Shown here: in pieces, positions 27,944 through 38,484 of the stretch
Position numbering within the stretch: the stretch's first letter is position 1
How the letters are laid out: every line of letters begins with the position of its first letter
Assembly: GCF_019703545.1 (NCBI RefSeq)
Contig: NZ_AP018771.1
Span: 62,001-126,000, forward strand
Origin: Haemophilus influenzae
GTDB taxonomy: Bacteria > Pseudomonadota > Gammaproteobacteria > Enterobacterales > Pasteurellaceae
DNA: 64,000 nucleotides
Direction: 5' to 3'
Position numbers and translations under genes: made by a program
Notes under the pieces: generated by a model
The model's database searches: none
What the model was told of the DNA's origin: nothing
What the model saw: the letters and a program-made list of their open reading frames with translations, nothing else

Positions 27944-28708
27944 TTATTTCTCCACTTTTCTTGCTTTGATAAATAACAATGGTGGTCGATGTGACAAATC
28001 TTTAAATTCATTATGCCATTGCGGTTGGTCAGCAAGCATGGGTTCTTCCATTTGCTCGATTTGAAACCTTGCATGAATTAAATTATTGATAATTGTTGCT
28101 GTTGTTCGATGATAGGTTTGAAAAGGTTGTTTGAACCAATTTCTATTGCGTTTCCCCTCTTCTCGATAATGATTTAAACGATAAGCGACTTGCTGTTTTT
28201 TGTCATTTTTTTCCCAGCGTTCTCCCTCTTTATGGCAGGTAGTTATCGGATGTTCTTGTGAGAAAATTAATGTGCCATTAGACGAGAGTTTGTCATGGAT
28301 CGTTGATAATAATGCCGGAAAATTTTCAATATAATGAAAGGCAAAAGAGCTAGTAATCACATCGAAATGACTTTCTGGTAACTCAGCTAATTTTTCCATT
28401 GGTAAGTGATATAAGGAAAAACGCCCTGAAAATTGACCGCACTTTTGAAGATCTTTTTCAGCTTGTTCGAGCATTTTTTCGGAAAGATCAGTTCCAATTA
28501 CTTTAGCCGCCCCTCGTTCTAAATAAAGTTGTAAATGCCCTCCCGTACCACAGCCTAAATCGAGTAATTTCTTCCCTTTTAAATTAGGCAACAATGAAAG
28601 CATGGTGGGCTTTTCGATAATTTCATTGAGGCTAATTGGATTTGCACGGAGTTTCTGATAAAGCTCAAAGAAATTATCTTTATCATAAACACTAATTTTA
28701 TTATTCAT
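27944..28708 (-). CDS. Class I SAM-dependent methyltransferase
   Basis: A 254-residue soluble protein. Motif I is KLLDLGCGTGGHLQLYLERGAAKVIGTDLSEKMLEQA (about residues 48-83), motif II/III regions are FDVITSSFAFHYIENF and LSSNGTLIFSQEHPITT. This is a Methyltransf_11/UbiE-like fold. The C-terminal half (NHYREEGKRNRNWFKQPFQTYHRTTATIINNL) resembles small-molecule or tRNA-wobble related methyltransferases, but the substrate cannot be read. It stands between rpsB and a KefB/C-type gene, on the same strand, 119 bases after the latter. Confidence 0.85.
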   Translation of the reverse strand: MNNKISVYDKDNFFELYQKLRANPISLNEIIEKPTMLSLLPNLKGKKLLDLGCGTGGHLQLYLERGAAKVIGTDLSEKMLEQAEKDLQKCGQFSGRFSLYHLPMEKLAELPESHFDVITSSFAFHYIENFPALLSTIHDKLSSNGTLIFSQEHPITTCHKEGERWEKNDKKQQVAYRLNHYREEGKRNRNWFKQPFQTYHRTTATIINNLIHARFQIEQMEEPMLADQPQWHNEFKDLSHRPPLLFIKARKVEK

Positions 28709-28827
28709 TTATTGCCTTAAAATAAAAATTTACGTGATTTAAATCACTCAAAAGTAAATACTTAAACGAGAAGTTAAAATTTAATATTTTTATAGATAAA
28801 AAATATCACTAAAGATAAAAAATAATT

Positions 28828-30684
28828 TTATGAATGATCATTTGATATTTCTTCTTCAATTTTCTCACTTAGAATTTCTTCTGTTTCTTTATTTAATGCT
28901 TTTGTATCAAGATGCGGTTTAATAAATGGTCTTGGTGTCCAATATTTTTTTACTATTTCATTCGAAAAACCGTGTAAAACTTCTTCATTTAACCGTTCTT
29001 GATCCAATGTTCGTACTTCCTTAATAATTTCTTCCGCTTCAATTTTATCAATACCTAATTTCATCAATGTTGCTCGACTAAGTGTAATTGCTGATTCAAA
29101 AGTTTCACGCACAATAAAATCTACATCCTGCTTAATCAAACTAACTGTTGTTTTTCTGTCATAAGTTCGGGTTAAAATCGGTAAATTTGGATAAGCCTCT
29201 TTCATTTGACTGACAATATGTTCAATTCTTTGTGTATCGTTAATACCTAATACGACACATTTCGCCTTTTCAATTCCTGCGGCTCGTAAAACATCTAATC
29301 GAATGCCATCGCCATAATAAACTTTAAAACCAAACTTTGCGGCAGCACGGATATTTTCGATATTGCGATCAATCACTGAAACGCTAATTCCACGAATCAA
29401 TAATGTTTGGCAGACAATTTGACTAAAACGTCCAAAACCAATAACTAAAACGTTATCTTCCAAATCCACGATGCTGTCTAGATCATTTTCATCAAGCTGA
29501 TCAAGATGTTTAGGCTCTGTACGCTGTATAAGTTTGCGAGCAATTTGAGCAATAATAGGCGAAAAAAGCATCGAAATAATCACTGCAGCAGTGAATGTCG
29601 CTTTTTCTTCATTACTGATTACTTCCGCGGTTGCTGCGGCTGAAAAAAGAACGAAAGCAAATTCGCCACCGTGTGCCATCAAAGACATTCGTCCTATGGC
29701 TTCTCGATGATCAAGACGGGTAATTCGGGCAATAATATAAACAGCACTGGCTTTTCCAAGTATATAAAGAAAAACAATTCCAAGTAGCAAGATCCAATGA
29801 TTAAACACTAAATGCAAATCTAAGGACATTCCTACGCCCATAAAAAATAATCCGAGTAATAAGCCGCGAAATGGTTCTATATCCGCTTCAAGCTGATGGC
29901 GAAACGCTGATTCAGACATCATCACACCAGCAACAAACGCGCCCATTGCCATTGAAAGTCCGCCAATTTCCATTGCTAATGCAGCACCTAAAACGACCAA
30001 TAATGCGCCCGCTGTCATCATTTCACGAATACGTGCTTTAGAAATTAAACGAAATAGTGGGTTCATTAACCATTTTCCAGCCACAATTAACCCCACAACA
30101 GCACTTAATGCTATACCAATTGATACCCAATCAGTATGTGGTGTCGATTCTTTCGAATGGGGAGCAAGAAAAGCGACAGAAGCCAAAAGTGGTACAATAG
30201 CAATATCTTCAAAAATTAACGTCGAAATTACGCGTTGTCCTTTTGACGTAGAAGTAAGCCCCCTTTCTTCTAGTGATTGCATTACAATAGCAGTAGAGGA
30301 AAGCGTGAAACCCATACCAGCAATAAATGATACTTCTTTTGTTAATCCTAATAAATAAATACCCGAAAAAGTGAGTAAGCAACCACATAATCCAACTTGT
30401 AACAAACCTCTGCCAAAAATAGCTTTACGCATTGCCCAAAGGCGTTCAGGATACATTTCAAGCCCGATAATAAAAAGAAACATTACCACACCTAATTCCG
30501 CTAAATGTACCACAGCTGTTGGATCTTGCACTATGCCAAAGACAGATGGGCCAATCAAACAACCTGCCACTAAATAACCTAGCACGCTACCCAACCCGAG
30601 TCTTTTAAATAACGGCACAATTGTTACGCTAGATGCGAGTAAAATAACGACTTTCATCAGTTCTGGATTGGCAAGTTGAGACAT
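28828..30684 (-). CDS. kefB: KefB/KefC-type monovalent cation:proton antiporter
   Basis: A 618-residue inner-membrane CPA2-family transporter. About twelve membrane segments (residues 10-380) include GYLVAGCLIGP and the SSTAIVMQSLEERG motif. These are followed by an RCK/TrkA-N domain with the Rossmann sequence NVLVIGFGRFSQIVCQTLLIRGISVSVIDRN (about 408-440). This matches glutathione-gated potassium efflux proteins, which lower cytoplasmic pH on electrophile stress. No ancillary flavodoxin-like subunit gene (kefF/kefG) is adjacent. Whether it is the B or C paralogue cannot be told; it could also be a YbaL-like protein. Confidence 0.8.
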   Translation of the reverse strand: MSQLANPELMKVVILLASSVTIVPLFKRLGLGSVLGYLVAGCLIGPSVFGIVQDPTAVVHLAELGVVMFLFIIGLEMYPERLWAMRKAIFGRGLLQVGLCGCLLTFSGIYLLGLTKEVSFIAGMGFTLSSTAIVMQSLEERGLTSTSKGQRVISTLIFEDIAIVPLLASVAFLAPHSKESTPHTDWVSIGIALSAVVGLIVAGKWLMNPLFRLISKARIREMMTAGALLVVLGAALAMEIGGLSMAMGAFVAGVMMSESAFRHQLEADIEPFRGLLLGLFFMGVGMSLDLHLVFNHWILLLGIVFLYILGKASAVYIIARITRLDHREAIGRMSLMAHGGEFAFVLFSAAATAEVISNEEKATFTAAVIISMLFSPIIAQIARKLIQRTEPKHLDQLDENDLDSIVDLEDNVLVIGFGRFSQIVCQTLLIRGISVSVIDRNIENIRAAAKFGFKVYYGDGIRLDVLRAAGIEKAKCVVLGINDTQRIEHIVSQMKEAYPNLPILTRTYDRKTTVSLIKQDVDFIVRETFESAITLSRATLMKLGIDKIEAEEIIKEVRTLDQERLNEEVLHGFSNEIVKKYWTPRPFIKPHLDTKALNKETEEILSEKIEEEISNDHS

Positions 30685-30792
30685 AATGACTCCAATAATG
30701 CAAAAAATACAAATATTTTGGCGAGTATATTAAAAAGTTATATGTGATAAATCATACTAAATCTTTTAATATAACTTTAAACCACATTTATT

Positions 30793-31203
30793 TTATATGA
30801 AATTGTGAGTTTCATTTAGTAATCGATGAATTAATTTTGCATTCGCGGGGGGAAACTGTCCTGCATCCAATGCGCGCTGCTCAACCCAAAAACCTTCTTG
30901 CCCCTCTCGCCCAAAAGGTTCGCCAATCCATTCATTTACCAGATAAAAGAAAAAAGAAATGATTTTTGTTGGATATTCAAATTGAAAACGTTCATAAAGT
31001 TCTGCATTTAACGCAACAATACCTATTTCCTCTTCCAGTTCACGTTTTAAAGCCTGTTCTGGAGTTTCTCCCGCATCTACTTTTCCACCGGGAAATTCTA
31101 AAGATTGGGCAAAATCCTGTCCTTCTAAACGCTGCGTTAAATAGATCTGACCAAATTCATTACGAATAATCCCCGCAGCAACTTGTATAATTTTTTTATC
31201 CAT
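30793..31203 (-). CDS. mutT: 8-oxo-dGTP diphosphatase MutT
   Basis: A 136-residue Nudix hydrolase that removes 8-oxo-dGTP from the nucleotide pool. The Nudix box GGKVDAGETPEQALKRELEEEIGI is complete (about residues 38-61). The start MDKKIIQVAAGIIRNEFGQIYLTQR is chosen on length and homology; the open frame extends back into secA but that part is a shadow. It follows secA as in E. coli, with a hairpin terminator of inverted uptake signals in between, so it may also depend on read-through or its own promoter. Confidence 0.93.
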   Translation of the reverse strand: MDKKIIQVAAGIIRNEFGQIYLTQRLEGQDFAQSLEFPGGKVDAGETPEQALKRELEEEIGIVALNAELYERFQFEYPTKIISFFFYLVNEWIGEPFGREGQEGFWVEQRALDAGQFPPANAKLIHRLLNETHNFI

Positions 31204-31221
31204 TTTTCTATCCAATGTAGA

Positions 31222-31258
31222 GGTATGAAAAAAGTGCGGTGAAAAATCACCGCACTTT
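31222..31258 (-). terminator. secA terminator built from inverted uptake signals
   Basis: AAAGTGCGGTGA (31231-31242) pairs with TCACCGCACTTT (31247-31258). Leftward transcripts read TTTTTTCAT after the stem. It lies between the secA stop (31268) and the mutT start (31203). Confidence 0.85.
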
Positions 31259-31267
31259 GATTGTTCA

Positions 31268-33973
31268 TTAGTGGCGTGCCACACGACTGCCGTGACAATG
31301 CTTATATTTTTTACCCGACCCACAAGGACAAGGTTCGTTGCGACCAATGCGACGATCTGAATAATCTTCAGTCTCTGAATTTTGAGTTGTCTGACTATTT
31401 TCATCCACAGGTAAATTATTTTGATTGATACGAGTAGCCATCTCCTGACGAGCACGTTCAGCTTCTTCCATTTCTTCTTGAGTACGCACACGTACACGGG
31501 TTAAAGTCATGATAACGTGGTGTTTTAAGGAATCTAGCATTTCCGTAAACATGCGGAAAGATTCTTTTTTATATTCTTGTTTTGGATCTTTTTGCGCATA
31601 GCCACGTAAATGAATACCTTGGCGTAAATAATCCATCGAAGCTAAGTGTTCTTTCCAAAGTTCATCTAAGGTTTGCAACATAACACCTTTTTCAAAATGG
31701 TGCATAGCGTCTTCGCCAACCAAAGCCTCTTTTTCTTTGTATTCCTTTTCTGCAATTTCCACAATGCGTTCGCGCAAACTTTCTTCGTGAAGATTATTGT
31801 CTTCTTCTAACCAATTAGAAATCGGTAATTCCATACCAAATTCTTGAGATAAACGTTCTTCAAGCCCTTTAATATCCCATTGTTCTTCCAAAGATTGTGG
31901 TGGAATATATTGATCAATCACACCATTAAACACATCGTGGCGAATAGCGTTGATAGTTTCAGAAATATCATCATTATCAAGCAAATAATTGCGTTGCTCA
32001 TAAATCGCGTGACGTTGGTCATTTGCCACATCATCATATTCAAGTAGGTTTTTACGGCCATCGAAATGGAACGCCTCAACTTTTGCTTGAGCAGATGCAA
32101 TCACTTTCGCCAACATTTTCGACTCCATTGCCTCGCCTGCTACCGTGAACGCTTTACGCATTAAATTGCGCTTACCCTCATTCAAATAAATGCGCATTAA
32201 ACCATCTTCTAAAGAAAGATAGAAACGAGAAGAACCGGGGTCACCTTGACGCCCAGAACGACCGCGCAACTGGTTATCAATACGACGAGATTCGTGACGC
32301 TCTGTACCGATAATATGCAACCCACCCGCTTTCATTACAATTTCGTGGTTTTTCTCCCACTCTGCTTTAAGGGCTTCAATTTGTTCTTGAGTTGGATTTT
32401 CTAATTTGGCAGCCTGCGCTTTCCAGTTACCGCCAAGAATAATATCGGTACCTCGACCCGCCATATTCGTTGCGATAGTCACTGCGCTAGGAAATCCTGC
32501 TTCTGCCACGATTTCCGCTTCTTGTTGGTGGAATTTCGCATTCAACACATTGTGTTTTATACCTGCTTTATCTAACGCTTTAGATAATTCTTCTGATTTT
32601 TCGACTGAAATCGTCCCCACTAATACTGGTTGCTGGCGTTCTACACAATCTTTAATGTCTTCAATAATCGCATTAAATTTATATTGTTCATTTTCAAACA
32701 TCACATCAGTGCGATCATCACGAATCATTGGACGATTTGTTGGAATTACAACAGTTTCCAAGCCATAAATTTGTTGGAACTCAAATGCTTCGGTATCCGC
32801 AGTCCCCGTCATACCCGCAAGACGTTCATATAAACGGAAGTAGTTTTGGTAAGAAATTGACGCAACAGTTTGGTTTTCGCTCTTAATATCCACCCCTTCT
32901 TTTGCCTCAATGGCTTGGTGCAAACCATCTGACCAACGACGCCCCGCCATTGTACGACCAGTGTGTTCATCAACAATCACGATTTCACCGTCTTTCACAA
33001 TGTAATCGACATCTTTTTCAAACAATGTGTGCGCACGCAATGCAGCCATAACGTGATGAAGCAATACAATTCGACTAGGAGAATACAAAGAGTCCCCCTC
33101 AGGCATTAAACCTTGTGCAATTAACCAATCTTCTACTTTTTCTTGACCACGTTCGGTTAAATGTGCTTGTTTAGATTTCAAATCTAAAGTGAAATCGCCC
33201 TCTCCTTGATATTCTTCCGTATCTTCTTTTTCTTGTTTAATTAAACTTGGGATCAATTTATTTACCGCAATATAAAGCTCTGAACTTTTTTCTGCCTGAC
33301 CTGAAATAATCAATGGTGTACGTGCTTCATCGATTAAGATAGAATCCACTTCATCCACCAACGCATAGCCTAAAGTACGTTGGAAACGCTCTTCTTTTGA
33401 GTGGGCTAAGTTGTCACGTAAATAATCAAAACCAAGTTCACTATTGGTTGCATAAGTAATATCTGCCGCATAAGCTTCACGTTTTTCTTCTGGCGATAAC
33501 CCAGGAATATTGACGCCTACGCTCATACCCAAAAATTCAAATAACGGACGGTTGGTTTCTGCATCTCGACGAGCAAGATAATCATTCACCGTGACAACAT
33601 GAACGCCTTTACCTTCAAGTGCGATTAAATAACAAGGCAAAGTCGCCGTTAATGTTTTACCTTCACCAGTACGCATTTCTGCGATACAGCGGTTAGTCAA
33701 TACCATCCCACCGATAAGCTGCACATCAAAATGGCGCATACCAAGCACACGCTTACTTGCTTCGCGTACCGTTGCGAATGCTTCTGGTAAAATTTGTTGC
33801 AAAGTTTCGCCACCACTTAAACGATCACGAAACTCTTGTGTTTTTGCTTTTAATTCATCATCACTTAATGCCTCAAAAGCAGACTCCATTTTATTAATTT
33901 TTACGACTTGTTTTTTTAATTTACGTAAAACGCGTTCATTACGACTACCAAAAATTCTTGTTAAAATGCTCAT
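31268..33973 (-). CDS. secA: Preprotein translocase ATPase SecA
   Basis: The 901-residue motor that drives preproteins through SecYEG. Walker A is [17 protein letters not shown] (about residues 102-118), the DEAD-like box is [17 protein letters not shown], and helicase motifs include [15 protein letters not shown] (about 505-520) and [27 protein letters not shown]. The C-terminal zinc motif [14 protein letters not shown] is present, so the SecB-binding tail is intact. A secM-like gene is just upstream, as in E. coli, and controls it by arrest of translation. Confidence 0.98.
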   Translation of the reverse strand: MSILTRIFGSRNERVLRKLKKQVVKINKMESAFEALSDDELKAKTQEFRDRLSGGETLQQILPEAFATVREASKRVLGMRHFDVQLIGGMVLTNRCIAEMRTGEGKTLTATLPCYLIALEGKGVHVVTVNDYLARRDAETNRPLFEFLGMSVGVNIPGLSPEEKREAYAADITYATNSELGFDYLRDNLAHSKEERFQRTLGYALVDEVDSILIDEARTPLIISGQAEKSSELYIAVNKLIPSLIKQEKEDTEEYQGEGDFTLDLKSKQAHLTERGQEKVEDWLIAQGLMPEGDSLYSPSRIVLLHHVMAALRAHTLFEKDVDYIVKDGEIVIVDEHTGRTMAGRRWSDGLHQAIEAKEGVDIKSENQTVASISYQNYFRLYERLAGMTGTADTEAFEFQQIYGLETVVIPTNRPMIRDDRTDVMFENEQYKFNAIIEDIKDCVERQQPVLVGTISVEKSEELSKALDKAGIKHNVLNAKFHQQEAEIVAEAGFPSAVTIATNMAGRGTDIILGGNWKAQAAKLENPTQEQIEALKAEWEKNHEIVMKAGGLHIIGTERHESRRIDNQLRGRSGRQGDPGSSRFYLSLEDGLMRIYLNEGKRNLMRKAFTVAGEAMESKMLAKVIASAQAKVEAFHFDGRKNLLEYDDVANDQRHAIYEQRNYLLDNDDISETINAIRHDVFNGVIDQYIPPQSLEEQWDIKGLEERLSQEFGMELPISNWLEEDNNLHEESLRERIVEIAEKEYKEKEALVGEDAMHHFEKGVMLQTLDELWKEHLASMDYLRQGIHLRGYAQKDPKQEYKKESFRMFTEMLDSLKHHVIMTLTRVRVRTQEEMEEAERARQEMATRINQNNLPVDENSQTTQNSETEDYSDRRIGRNEPCPCGSGKKYKHCHGSRVARH

Positions 33974-34097
33974 AATTTCTCTTTTTAAATATATAAGTTA
34001 AATAGTTAAATGCTTATGAAATACTTTATTTCATGCACAATAATTTTTTAAAATATCGCTATTTCAATAGCAATATTCTTCACAAAAAACAGAAAAA

Positions 34098-34400
34098 TTA
34101 AATAAGCAAGGGGCCTGCTCGAATTGGCGCACTAAGATTCAATACATCCGCTAAAAAGTACGGTTGAATTTTAGGTTGTTTTTCAGTTTGACGGGAAATT
34201 GAAGGTTGAGGAATGGCTTGTCGTTGCACTTCACGAGCAACTTTTACCGTTTCTAACGCTTGTTGAATGGAAACACTTGAGGAATAATTTTCCGTATTAT
34301 TTTGATTTTCAAAACTTTGTGCGTTAGGCAAAGCAAAAATCGCGATGATACTTAAAAGTAATCGCGACCAAAAATTCGGTTTGACAGTGCCTGAAATCAT
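34098..34400 (-). CDS. secM: SecM-like secretion monitor arrest peptide
   Basis: A 100-residue exported protein upstream of secA (gap 124 bases). The hydrophobic segment WSRLLLSIIAIFALPNAQSF (residues 11-30) acts as a signal sequence. The C-terminus reads SAPIRAGPLLI, with IRAGP at 93-97, the core of the SecM arrest motif. Against the E. coli motif (F150, W155, I156, G161, IRAGP 162-166), this protein has Y81, V86, L87 and P92 in the corresponding places, so only the core is strictly kept. It stops three residues after the arrest proline, whereas E. coli SecM ends four after. It is much shorter than E. coli SecM (170). Position and motif make the call firm; arrest strength is untested. Confidence 0.85.
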   Translation of the reverse strand: MISGTVKPNFWSRLLLSIIAIFALPNAQSFENQNNTENYSSSVSIQQALETVKVAREVQRQAIPQPSISRQTEKQPKIQPYFLADVLNLSAPIRAGPLLI

Positions 34401-34479
34401 TCGTCTCGTTGTTTATTATGAAAATTGCGTGTATTGTAACGGAAATCTAAACTAATGTCATTTACTGGGGGCAGACTTT

Positions 34480-34794
34480 ATGGAAAACAAGGCTGAGCGT
34501 TATCAAAAAGCAGTCAATATTACGGATGTGCTTGAGCAATCGCCCTTTGCCAAAATAATGAAAAAAGGCCTTGCTATCAATGAACTCAATCAAAAATTTA
34601 ACCGCATTTTTCCACAGGAATTTTACGGCAAATTTCGTATTGGCAACATAACAGATCATTTAATTTTTATTGAAGTGTCTAATGCTATTGTTCGACAGGG
34701 GATTCTATTTAAACAAATTGAATTATTAACACTAATTCAAGAAGAATTTCCGCAAGTAACAGGGTTTGAGATAACGATCAATCCTGGATTTTAA
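34480..34794 (+). CDS. DciA-like protein (DUF721)
   Basis: A 104-residue basic protein of the DUF721 family. It has the KH-like core LNQKFNRIFPQEFYGKFRIGNITDHLIFIEVSNAIVRQGILFKQIELLTLIQEEF. DUF721 includes DciA, the ancestral loader of the replicative helicase DnaB in bacteria lacking DnaC or DnaI, so a role at replication initiation is plausible; the assignment to DciA proper is by family only. It is divergent from secM (79 bases apart) and convergent with tadA. Confidence 0.7.
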   Translation: MENKAERYQKAVNITDVLEQSPFAKIMKKGLAINELNQKFNRIFPQEFYGKFRIGNITDHLIFIEVSNAIVRQGILFKQIELLTLIQEEFPQVTGFEITINPGF

Positions 34795-34821
34795 GTTTCA
34801 AATATAAGAAAAAATAAAGAA

Positions 34822-35343
34822 TTACTTATCACTCAGACTTTTTAATAATGCTTTCTCTATTTTTTTCTCCTCGCGTCTTTTCTGAAAAAATGTACTCAAT
34901 TTTTGACTACACTCTTCTGCCAATACGCCAGATGTAATCTCTAAAGTATGATTCATCTTGTAATCATTAAAAAAATGAAAACGTGATCCAATCGCGCCAG
35001 TTTTATAATCAGATGCACCGAACACAAGACGTTTAATACGGCTATGCAAAATTGCCCCTGCGCACATTGTGCAAGGCTCTAATGTCACATAAAGCGTGCT
35101 ATTCAGTAGGCGATAATTTTGAATATTTTTCGCGCCATTACGCAAAGCGATAATTTCAGCATGTGCAGTAGGATCACTTTGAACAATGGAGAGATTCCAA
35201 CCTTCTCCGATAATATTTCTAGCATCATCCACCAGCACCGCCCCCACAGGAATCTCACCTAACGCTTCCGCTTTATCGGCAAGCTCAAGGGCGTAGCGCA
35301 TCATTTTCTCGTCAAATTCTGACCGCACTTTTGCTGCATCCAT
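34822..35343 (-). CDS. tadA: tRNA-specific adenosine deaminase
   Basis: A 173-residue enzyme that converts A34 to inosine in tRNA-Arg(ACG). The zinc site is HAEIIALRNG (His and Glu, about residues 61-65) and PCTMCAGAILHSRIKRLVFGASD (about 91-113). A long basic tail (FFQKRREEKKIEKALLKSLSDK) follows. The start overlaps the thyA stop by one base (TAATG) and is the last gene of the five-gene rppH operon. Confidence 0.93.
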   Translation of the reverse strand: MDAAKVRSEFDEKMMRYALELADKAEALGEIPVGAVLVDDARNIIGEGWNLSIVQSDPTAHAEIIALRNGAKNIQNYRLLNSTLYVTLEPCTMCAGAILHSRIKRLVFGASDYKTGAIGSRFHFFNDYKMNHTLEITSGVLAEECSQKLSTFFQKRREEKKIEKALLKSLSDK

Positions 35344-36194
35344 TAGACGGAAAAAGGATATTTAATCGGCTCATGAGATTGATAGCCAACGACTTTAAAA
35401 TCATCCATCGTGACCCAAGTTTCTAAATCTTCAAGCGTTTTTATATCTGGATTGATTTCTAATTTTGGCAATGGGAAAGGCTCACGTTTAAGTTGTACGT
35501 CACGCATTAACTCAAGCTGATCTTCATAAATATGCGCATTCACAATTTTATGATATGCCTTGCCGGCTTTTTTGCCCGTGATCTGAGCCATAAGCGCTAA
35601 GAAGGTAAACACCTGAATTTGATTGAAATTCAATCCAAGCGGAACATCACAGGAACGTTGATAACTAGTAAGATGTAAAGTATCGCCCACAAGAGAAAAA
35701 GTATGCGTGTGCATACAAGGACGAAGACAACCAAGATCAAATTCCCCAGGGTTAAAAAAAGTTAAAATTTCTCCTCTATCATCAATACCTTTCGTTAAGT
35801 TATTAACAATTTTGCGTAGCTGATCGATGGTTTCACCATTAGGTTTACGCCATGCTCTGCCTTGCACACCATATACACGCCCCATATCATCAACGCCTCT
35901 ACGATGCGGATTTGCAAGCCAAGCTGCATTTTCATTCGCATTAGCATCCCAAGTTTTCGTGCCAAGTGCGCGGAAATCAGCGGCATTGTCATATCCACGA
36001 ATATAACCTAGAAATTCAGCAATGGCCGCTTTCCAATAACTTTTACGCGTGGTTATCAGCGGAAATTGATTATTCGCCACATCATATTCTAAATCTGCAT
36101 TAATAACGGTGAGACAGCGCTTACCTGTACGCTCATTGGCAACCCATTCACCTTCATTAACAATGCGACGACAAAGATCAAGATATTGCTTCAT
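35343..36194 (-). CDS. thyA: Thymidylate synthase
   Basis: A 283-residue enzyme that methylates dUMP to dTMP using methylene-tetrahydrofolate. The catalytic cysteine is in [41 protein letters not shown], where the second block is the dUMP/folate-binding signature. It is slightly longer than E. coli ThyA (264) and differs from it around the cysteine ([10 protein letters not shown] versus LAPCHAFFQ), a divergent branch also seen in other bacteria. It lies between lgt and tadA; folA, its folate partner, is 4 kb away on the other strand. Confidence 0.95.
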   Translation of the reverse strand: MKQYLDLCRRIVNEGEWVANERTGKRCLTVINADLEYDVANNQFPLITTRKSYWKAAIAEFLGYIRGYDNAADFRALGTKTWDANANENAAWLANPHRRGVDDMGRVYGVQGRAWRKPNGETIDQLRKIVNNLTKGIDDRGEILTFFNPGEFDLGCLRPCMHTHTFSLVGDTLHLTSYQRSCDVPLGLNFNQIQVFTFLALMAQITGKKAGKAYHKIVNAHIYEDQLELMRDVQLKREPFPLPKLEINPDIKTLEDLETWVTMDDFKVVGYQSHEPIKYPFSV

Positions 36195-36204
36195 AAAAAA
36201 TCTC

Positions 36205-37011
36205 CTATTTTATGACCGCACTTTTGCGTGAATAAGCCCAAGCCATAATTAAAGCGCCACCAATAATCATCGGTAAACAAAGTGCTTGTCCTCTTGTAAT
36301 GACCCCAAAGAAATTTTCAACTTCAGGTTCACGCACATATTCCACAATAAAACGGAAGACGCCATAACCAATTAAGAATAAACCTGCAACAGAGCCCATT
36401 GGACGTGGTTTTTTAATAAAAATATTCAGAATCGTAAACAACACCAGGCCTTCTAAAAAGGCTTCATAAAGTTGTGATGGATGACGAGGCAGTAAAAGAG
36501 GATCATTCGGGAAAATCATTGCCCAAGGCACATTCGTTTCGCGTCCCCATAGTTCAAGATTAATGAAATTACCAATTCTGCCTAAACCTAAACCAAACGG
36601 AATCAAAGGCGCAACAAAGTCAGCCGTTTGCCAAAAATTACGTTTTTGTGAATAGGATGTCCAAATCATAGCAACAATTACACCAATTAAGCCACCGTGG
36701 AACGACATTCCCCCTTCCCAAACGCGGAATAAATAAAGTGGTTCTTGTAAGAAATGATCAAGATTATAGAAAAATACATCGCCAACACGTCCGCCAATAA
36801 ACACCCCCATAAAACCATTGAAAAGTAAGCTATCGACCTGATCTACTGTCCAACCGCTATTTGGACGATTAGCACGGCGAACCGCAAGCCAACGTGCAAA
36901 AACAAAACCTAAAAGGTACATCAAACCATACCAACGTAAGCCGATATTACTATCGCCAAGCGTAAAAATACTCGGATCAAAGTGGGGAAGAAGTAAATAA
37001 TTTGAATTCAT
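36205..37011 (-). CDS. lgt: Prolipoprotein diacylglyceryl transferase
   Basis: A 268-residue inner-membrane enzyme that attaches diacylglycerol to the lipobox cysteine, the first step of lipoprotein maturation. Seven membrane segments; the Lgt signature [25 protein letters not shown] (about residues 141-166) and [12 protein letters not shown] (about 178-189) contain the conserved Arg, Asn and Glu. The C-terminal CLPMIIGG segment is typical. Its gap to thyA is ten bases and to the TauE gene eight, a tight operon. Confidence 0.96.
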   Translation of the reverse strand: MNSNYLLLPHFDPSIFTLGDSNIGLRWYGLMYLLGFVFARWLAVRRANRPNSGWTVDQVDSLLFNGFMGVFIGGRVGDVFFYNLDHFLQEPLYLFRVWEGGMSFHGGLIGVIVAMIWTSYSQKRNFWQTADFVAPLIPFGLGLGRIGNFINLELWGRETNVPWAMIFPNDPLLLPRHPSQLYEAFLEGLVLFTILNIFIKKPRPMGSVAGLFLIGYGVFRFIVEYVREPEVENFFGVITRGQALCLPMIIGGALIMAWAYSRKSAVIK

Positions 37012-37019
37012 AATTTTCC

Positions 37020-37814
37020 TTATTTCAGAAACATATTGATCGCAACCACAATTAAGAAAAGGGCGAAACCTTTTTTTAAGGTTGAAACAGGCAATTTAGA
37101 GGTTGCACTTGCGCCTAATTTGGAAGTAAAAAATGAAGTGGCAGTAATGCCTAACACTGCGGGAAGATAAATATAACCGAGCGAATATTCAGGCATTAAT
37201 GGATTTCCCCAACCACTCACTATAAAACTAAACATCCCTGATATGCCCAATAACATCCCACAAAATGCAGAAGAACCGATGGCTTGTTTGATATTAATGC
37301 CACGAGCAGTTAAAAACGGTACAATAAATCCACCACCGCCAATTCCCGCAGCACTAGATGCCATACCAATCAAAATACCGCCAATTACGGAAGAAAGAGG
37401 GGTAAGTGGTTTTGTTGTAACTTGATCTTTTTTAATCGAAAGTACCATTTTTGTGGCTAAATATACCACTAAGCAAGCAAAAATTTTGGCAGAAATTTCA
37501 CGATCAAGTCTTCCAATGAATAAACCACAAACAAAAACAGAAAGCATAATAACCGGAGCTAAAATGCGAACTGCCTGCCAGACTATGTTACCTAATTTAT
37601 GATGACGTTGTGCCGATCCAATGCCAGTAATCACAATGGTAGCAAATGATGTTCCAAGTGCGGTAGACATCAACAAAGATTCTGGTACATCTACAATAGG
37701 CAGTAAATACACTAACGTTGGCACAATTACTAACCCTCCGCCGATACCAAATAATCCTGCAAGAAAACCCGCTAATGCACCAACAAACAAACAAAGAAGA
37801 ATAAAAGTGAACAT
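37020..37814 (-). CDS. TauE/SafE (TSUP)-family membrane permease
   Basis: A 264-residue inner-membrane protein with about eight membrane segments. Two homologous glycine-rich repeats mark the family: [24 protein letters not shown] (about 15-38) and [35 protein letters not shown] (about 153-187). TSUP proteins move sulfite, sulfonates or similar anions; no substrate can be inferred here. The start overlaps the rppH stop (TAATG). Confidence 0.88.
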   Translation of the reverse strand: MFTFILLCLFVGALAGFLAGLFGIGGGLVIVPTLVYLLPIVDVPESLLMSTALGTSFATIVITGIGSAQRHHKLGNIVWQAVRILAPVIMLSVFVCGLFIGRLDREISAKIFACLVVYLATKMVLSIKKDQVTTKPLTPLSSVIGGILIGMASSAAGIGGGGFIVPFLTARGINIKQAIGSSAFCGMLLGISGMFSFIVSGWGNPLMPEYSLGYIYLPAVLGITATSFFTSKLGASATSKLPVSTLKKGFALFLIVVAINMFLK

Positions 37815-38404
37815 TATTGACCTTTTGATTTGTAAAAATGGCGTTTTGTGTATTTTGTCTGAGAATATTTTTTATTTGCCGAATAAGACTGTGAATTTGC
37901 TTCACGAGATGCGGAAAATATTGGTGGATTATCCGTAAATAATACCGAAGCAAACTCTTTCATTACCTTTCGATAAACATCTCGCTTAAAAGACACAACT
38001 TGACGAACAGGATACCAAAAACTTACCCAACGCCACCCATCAAATTCTGGCGATTTGGTCGTTTTCATATTGATATTTTTTTCATCGCCAACAAGCTGTA
38101 GCAAAAACCAGCGTTGTTTCTGCCCAATACACATCGGCTTGCTATCATAACGCAATAAACGCCTTGGCAATTTATAACGCAACCAATGTTTAGAAACATA
38201 TAACAAACGCACATCTTTAGGTTGTAAACCAACTTCCTCGTGTAGTTCGCGATACATCGCTTGCTCGGCACTTTCATTATCATTAATGCCACCTTGCGGA
38301 AACTGCCACGAATTTTGCCCACAACGCTTCGCCCAAAGCACTTGCCCTTTGCGATTACAAATCACAATACCCACATTTGGACGGTAGCCATCAAAATCGA
38401 TCAC
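37814..38404 (-). CDS. rppH: RNA pyrophosphohydrolase
   Basis: A 196-residue Nudix enzyme that removes pyrophosphate from the 5' end of mRNAs, starting RNase E decay. The Nudix box [23 protein letters not shown] (about residues 38-60) is complete, and the N-terminus [17 protein letters not shown] is the RppH family start, here a GTG. The C-terminus ([22 protein letters not shown]) is basic. It heads the operon rppH-tauE-lgt-thyA-tadA. Confidence 0.93.
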   Translation of the reverse strand: MIDFDGYRPNVGIVICNRKGQVLWAKRCGQNSWQFPQGGINDNESAEQAMYRELHEEVGLQPKDVRLLYVSKHWLRYKLPRRLLRYDSKPMCIGQKQRWFLLQLVGDEKNINMKTTKSPEFDGWRWVSFWYPVRQVVSFKRDVYRKVMKEFASVLFTDNPPIFSASREANSQSYSANKKYSQTKYTKRHFYKSKGQ

Positions 38405-38484
38405 TATCGTTTTACCTTACATTTTTCCTATAAAAATAGCTCAAGATTGTTTCATAAATCAGTGCTTTTATCAACCAAAGGGCA

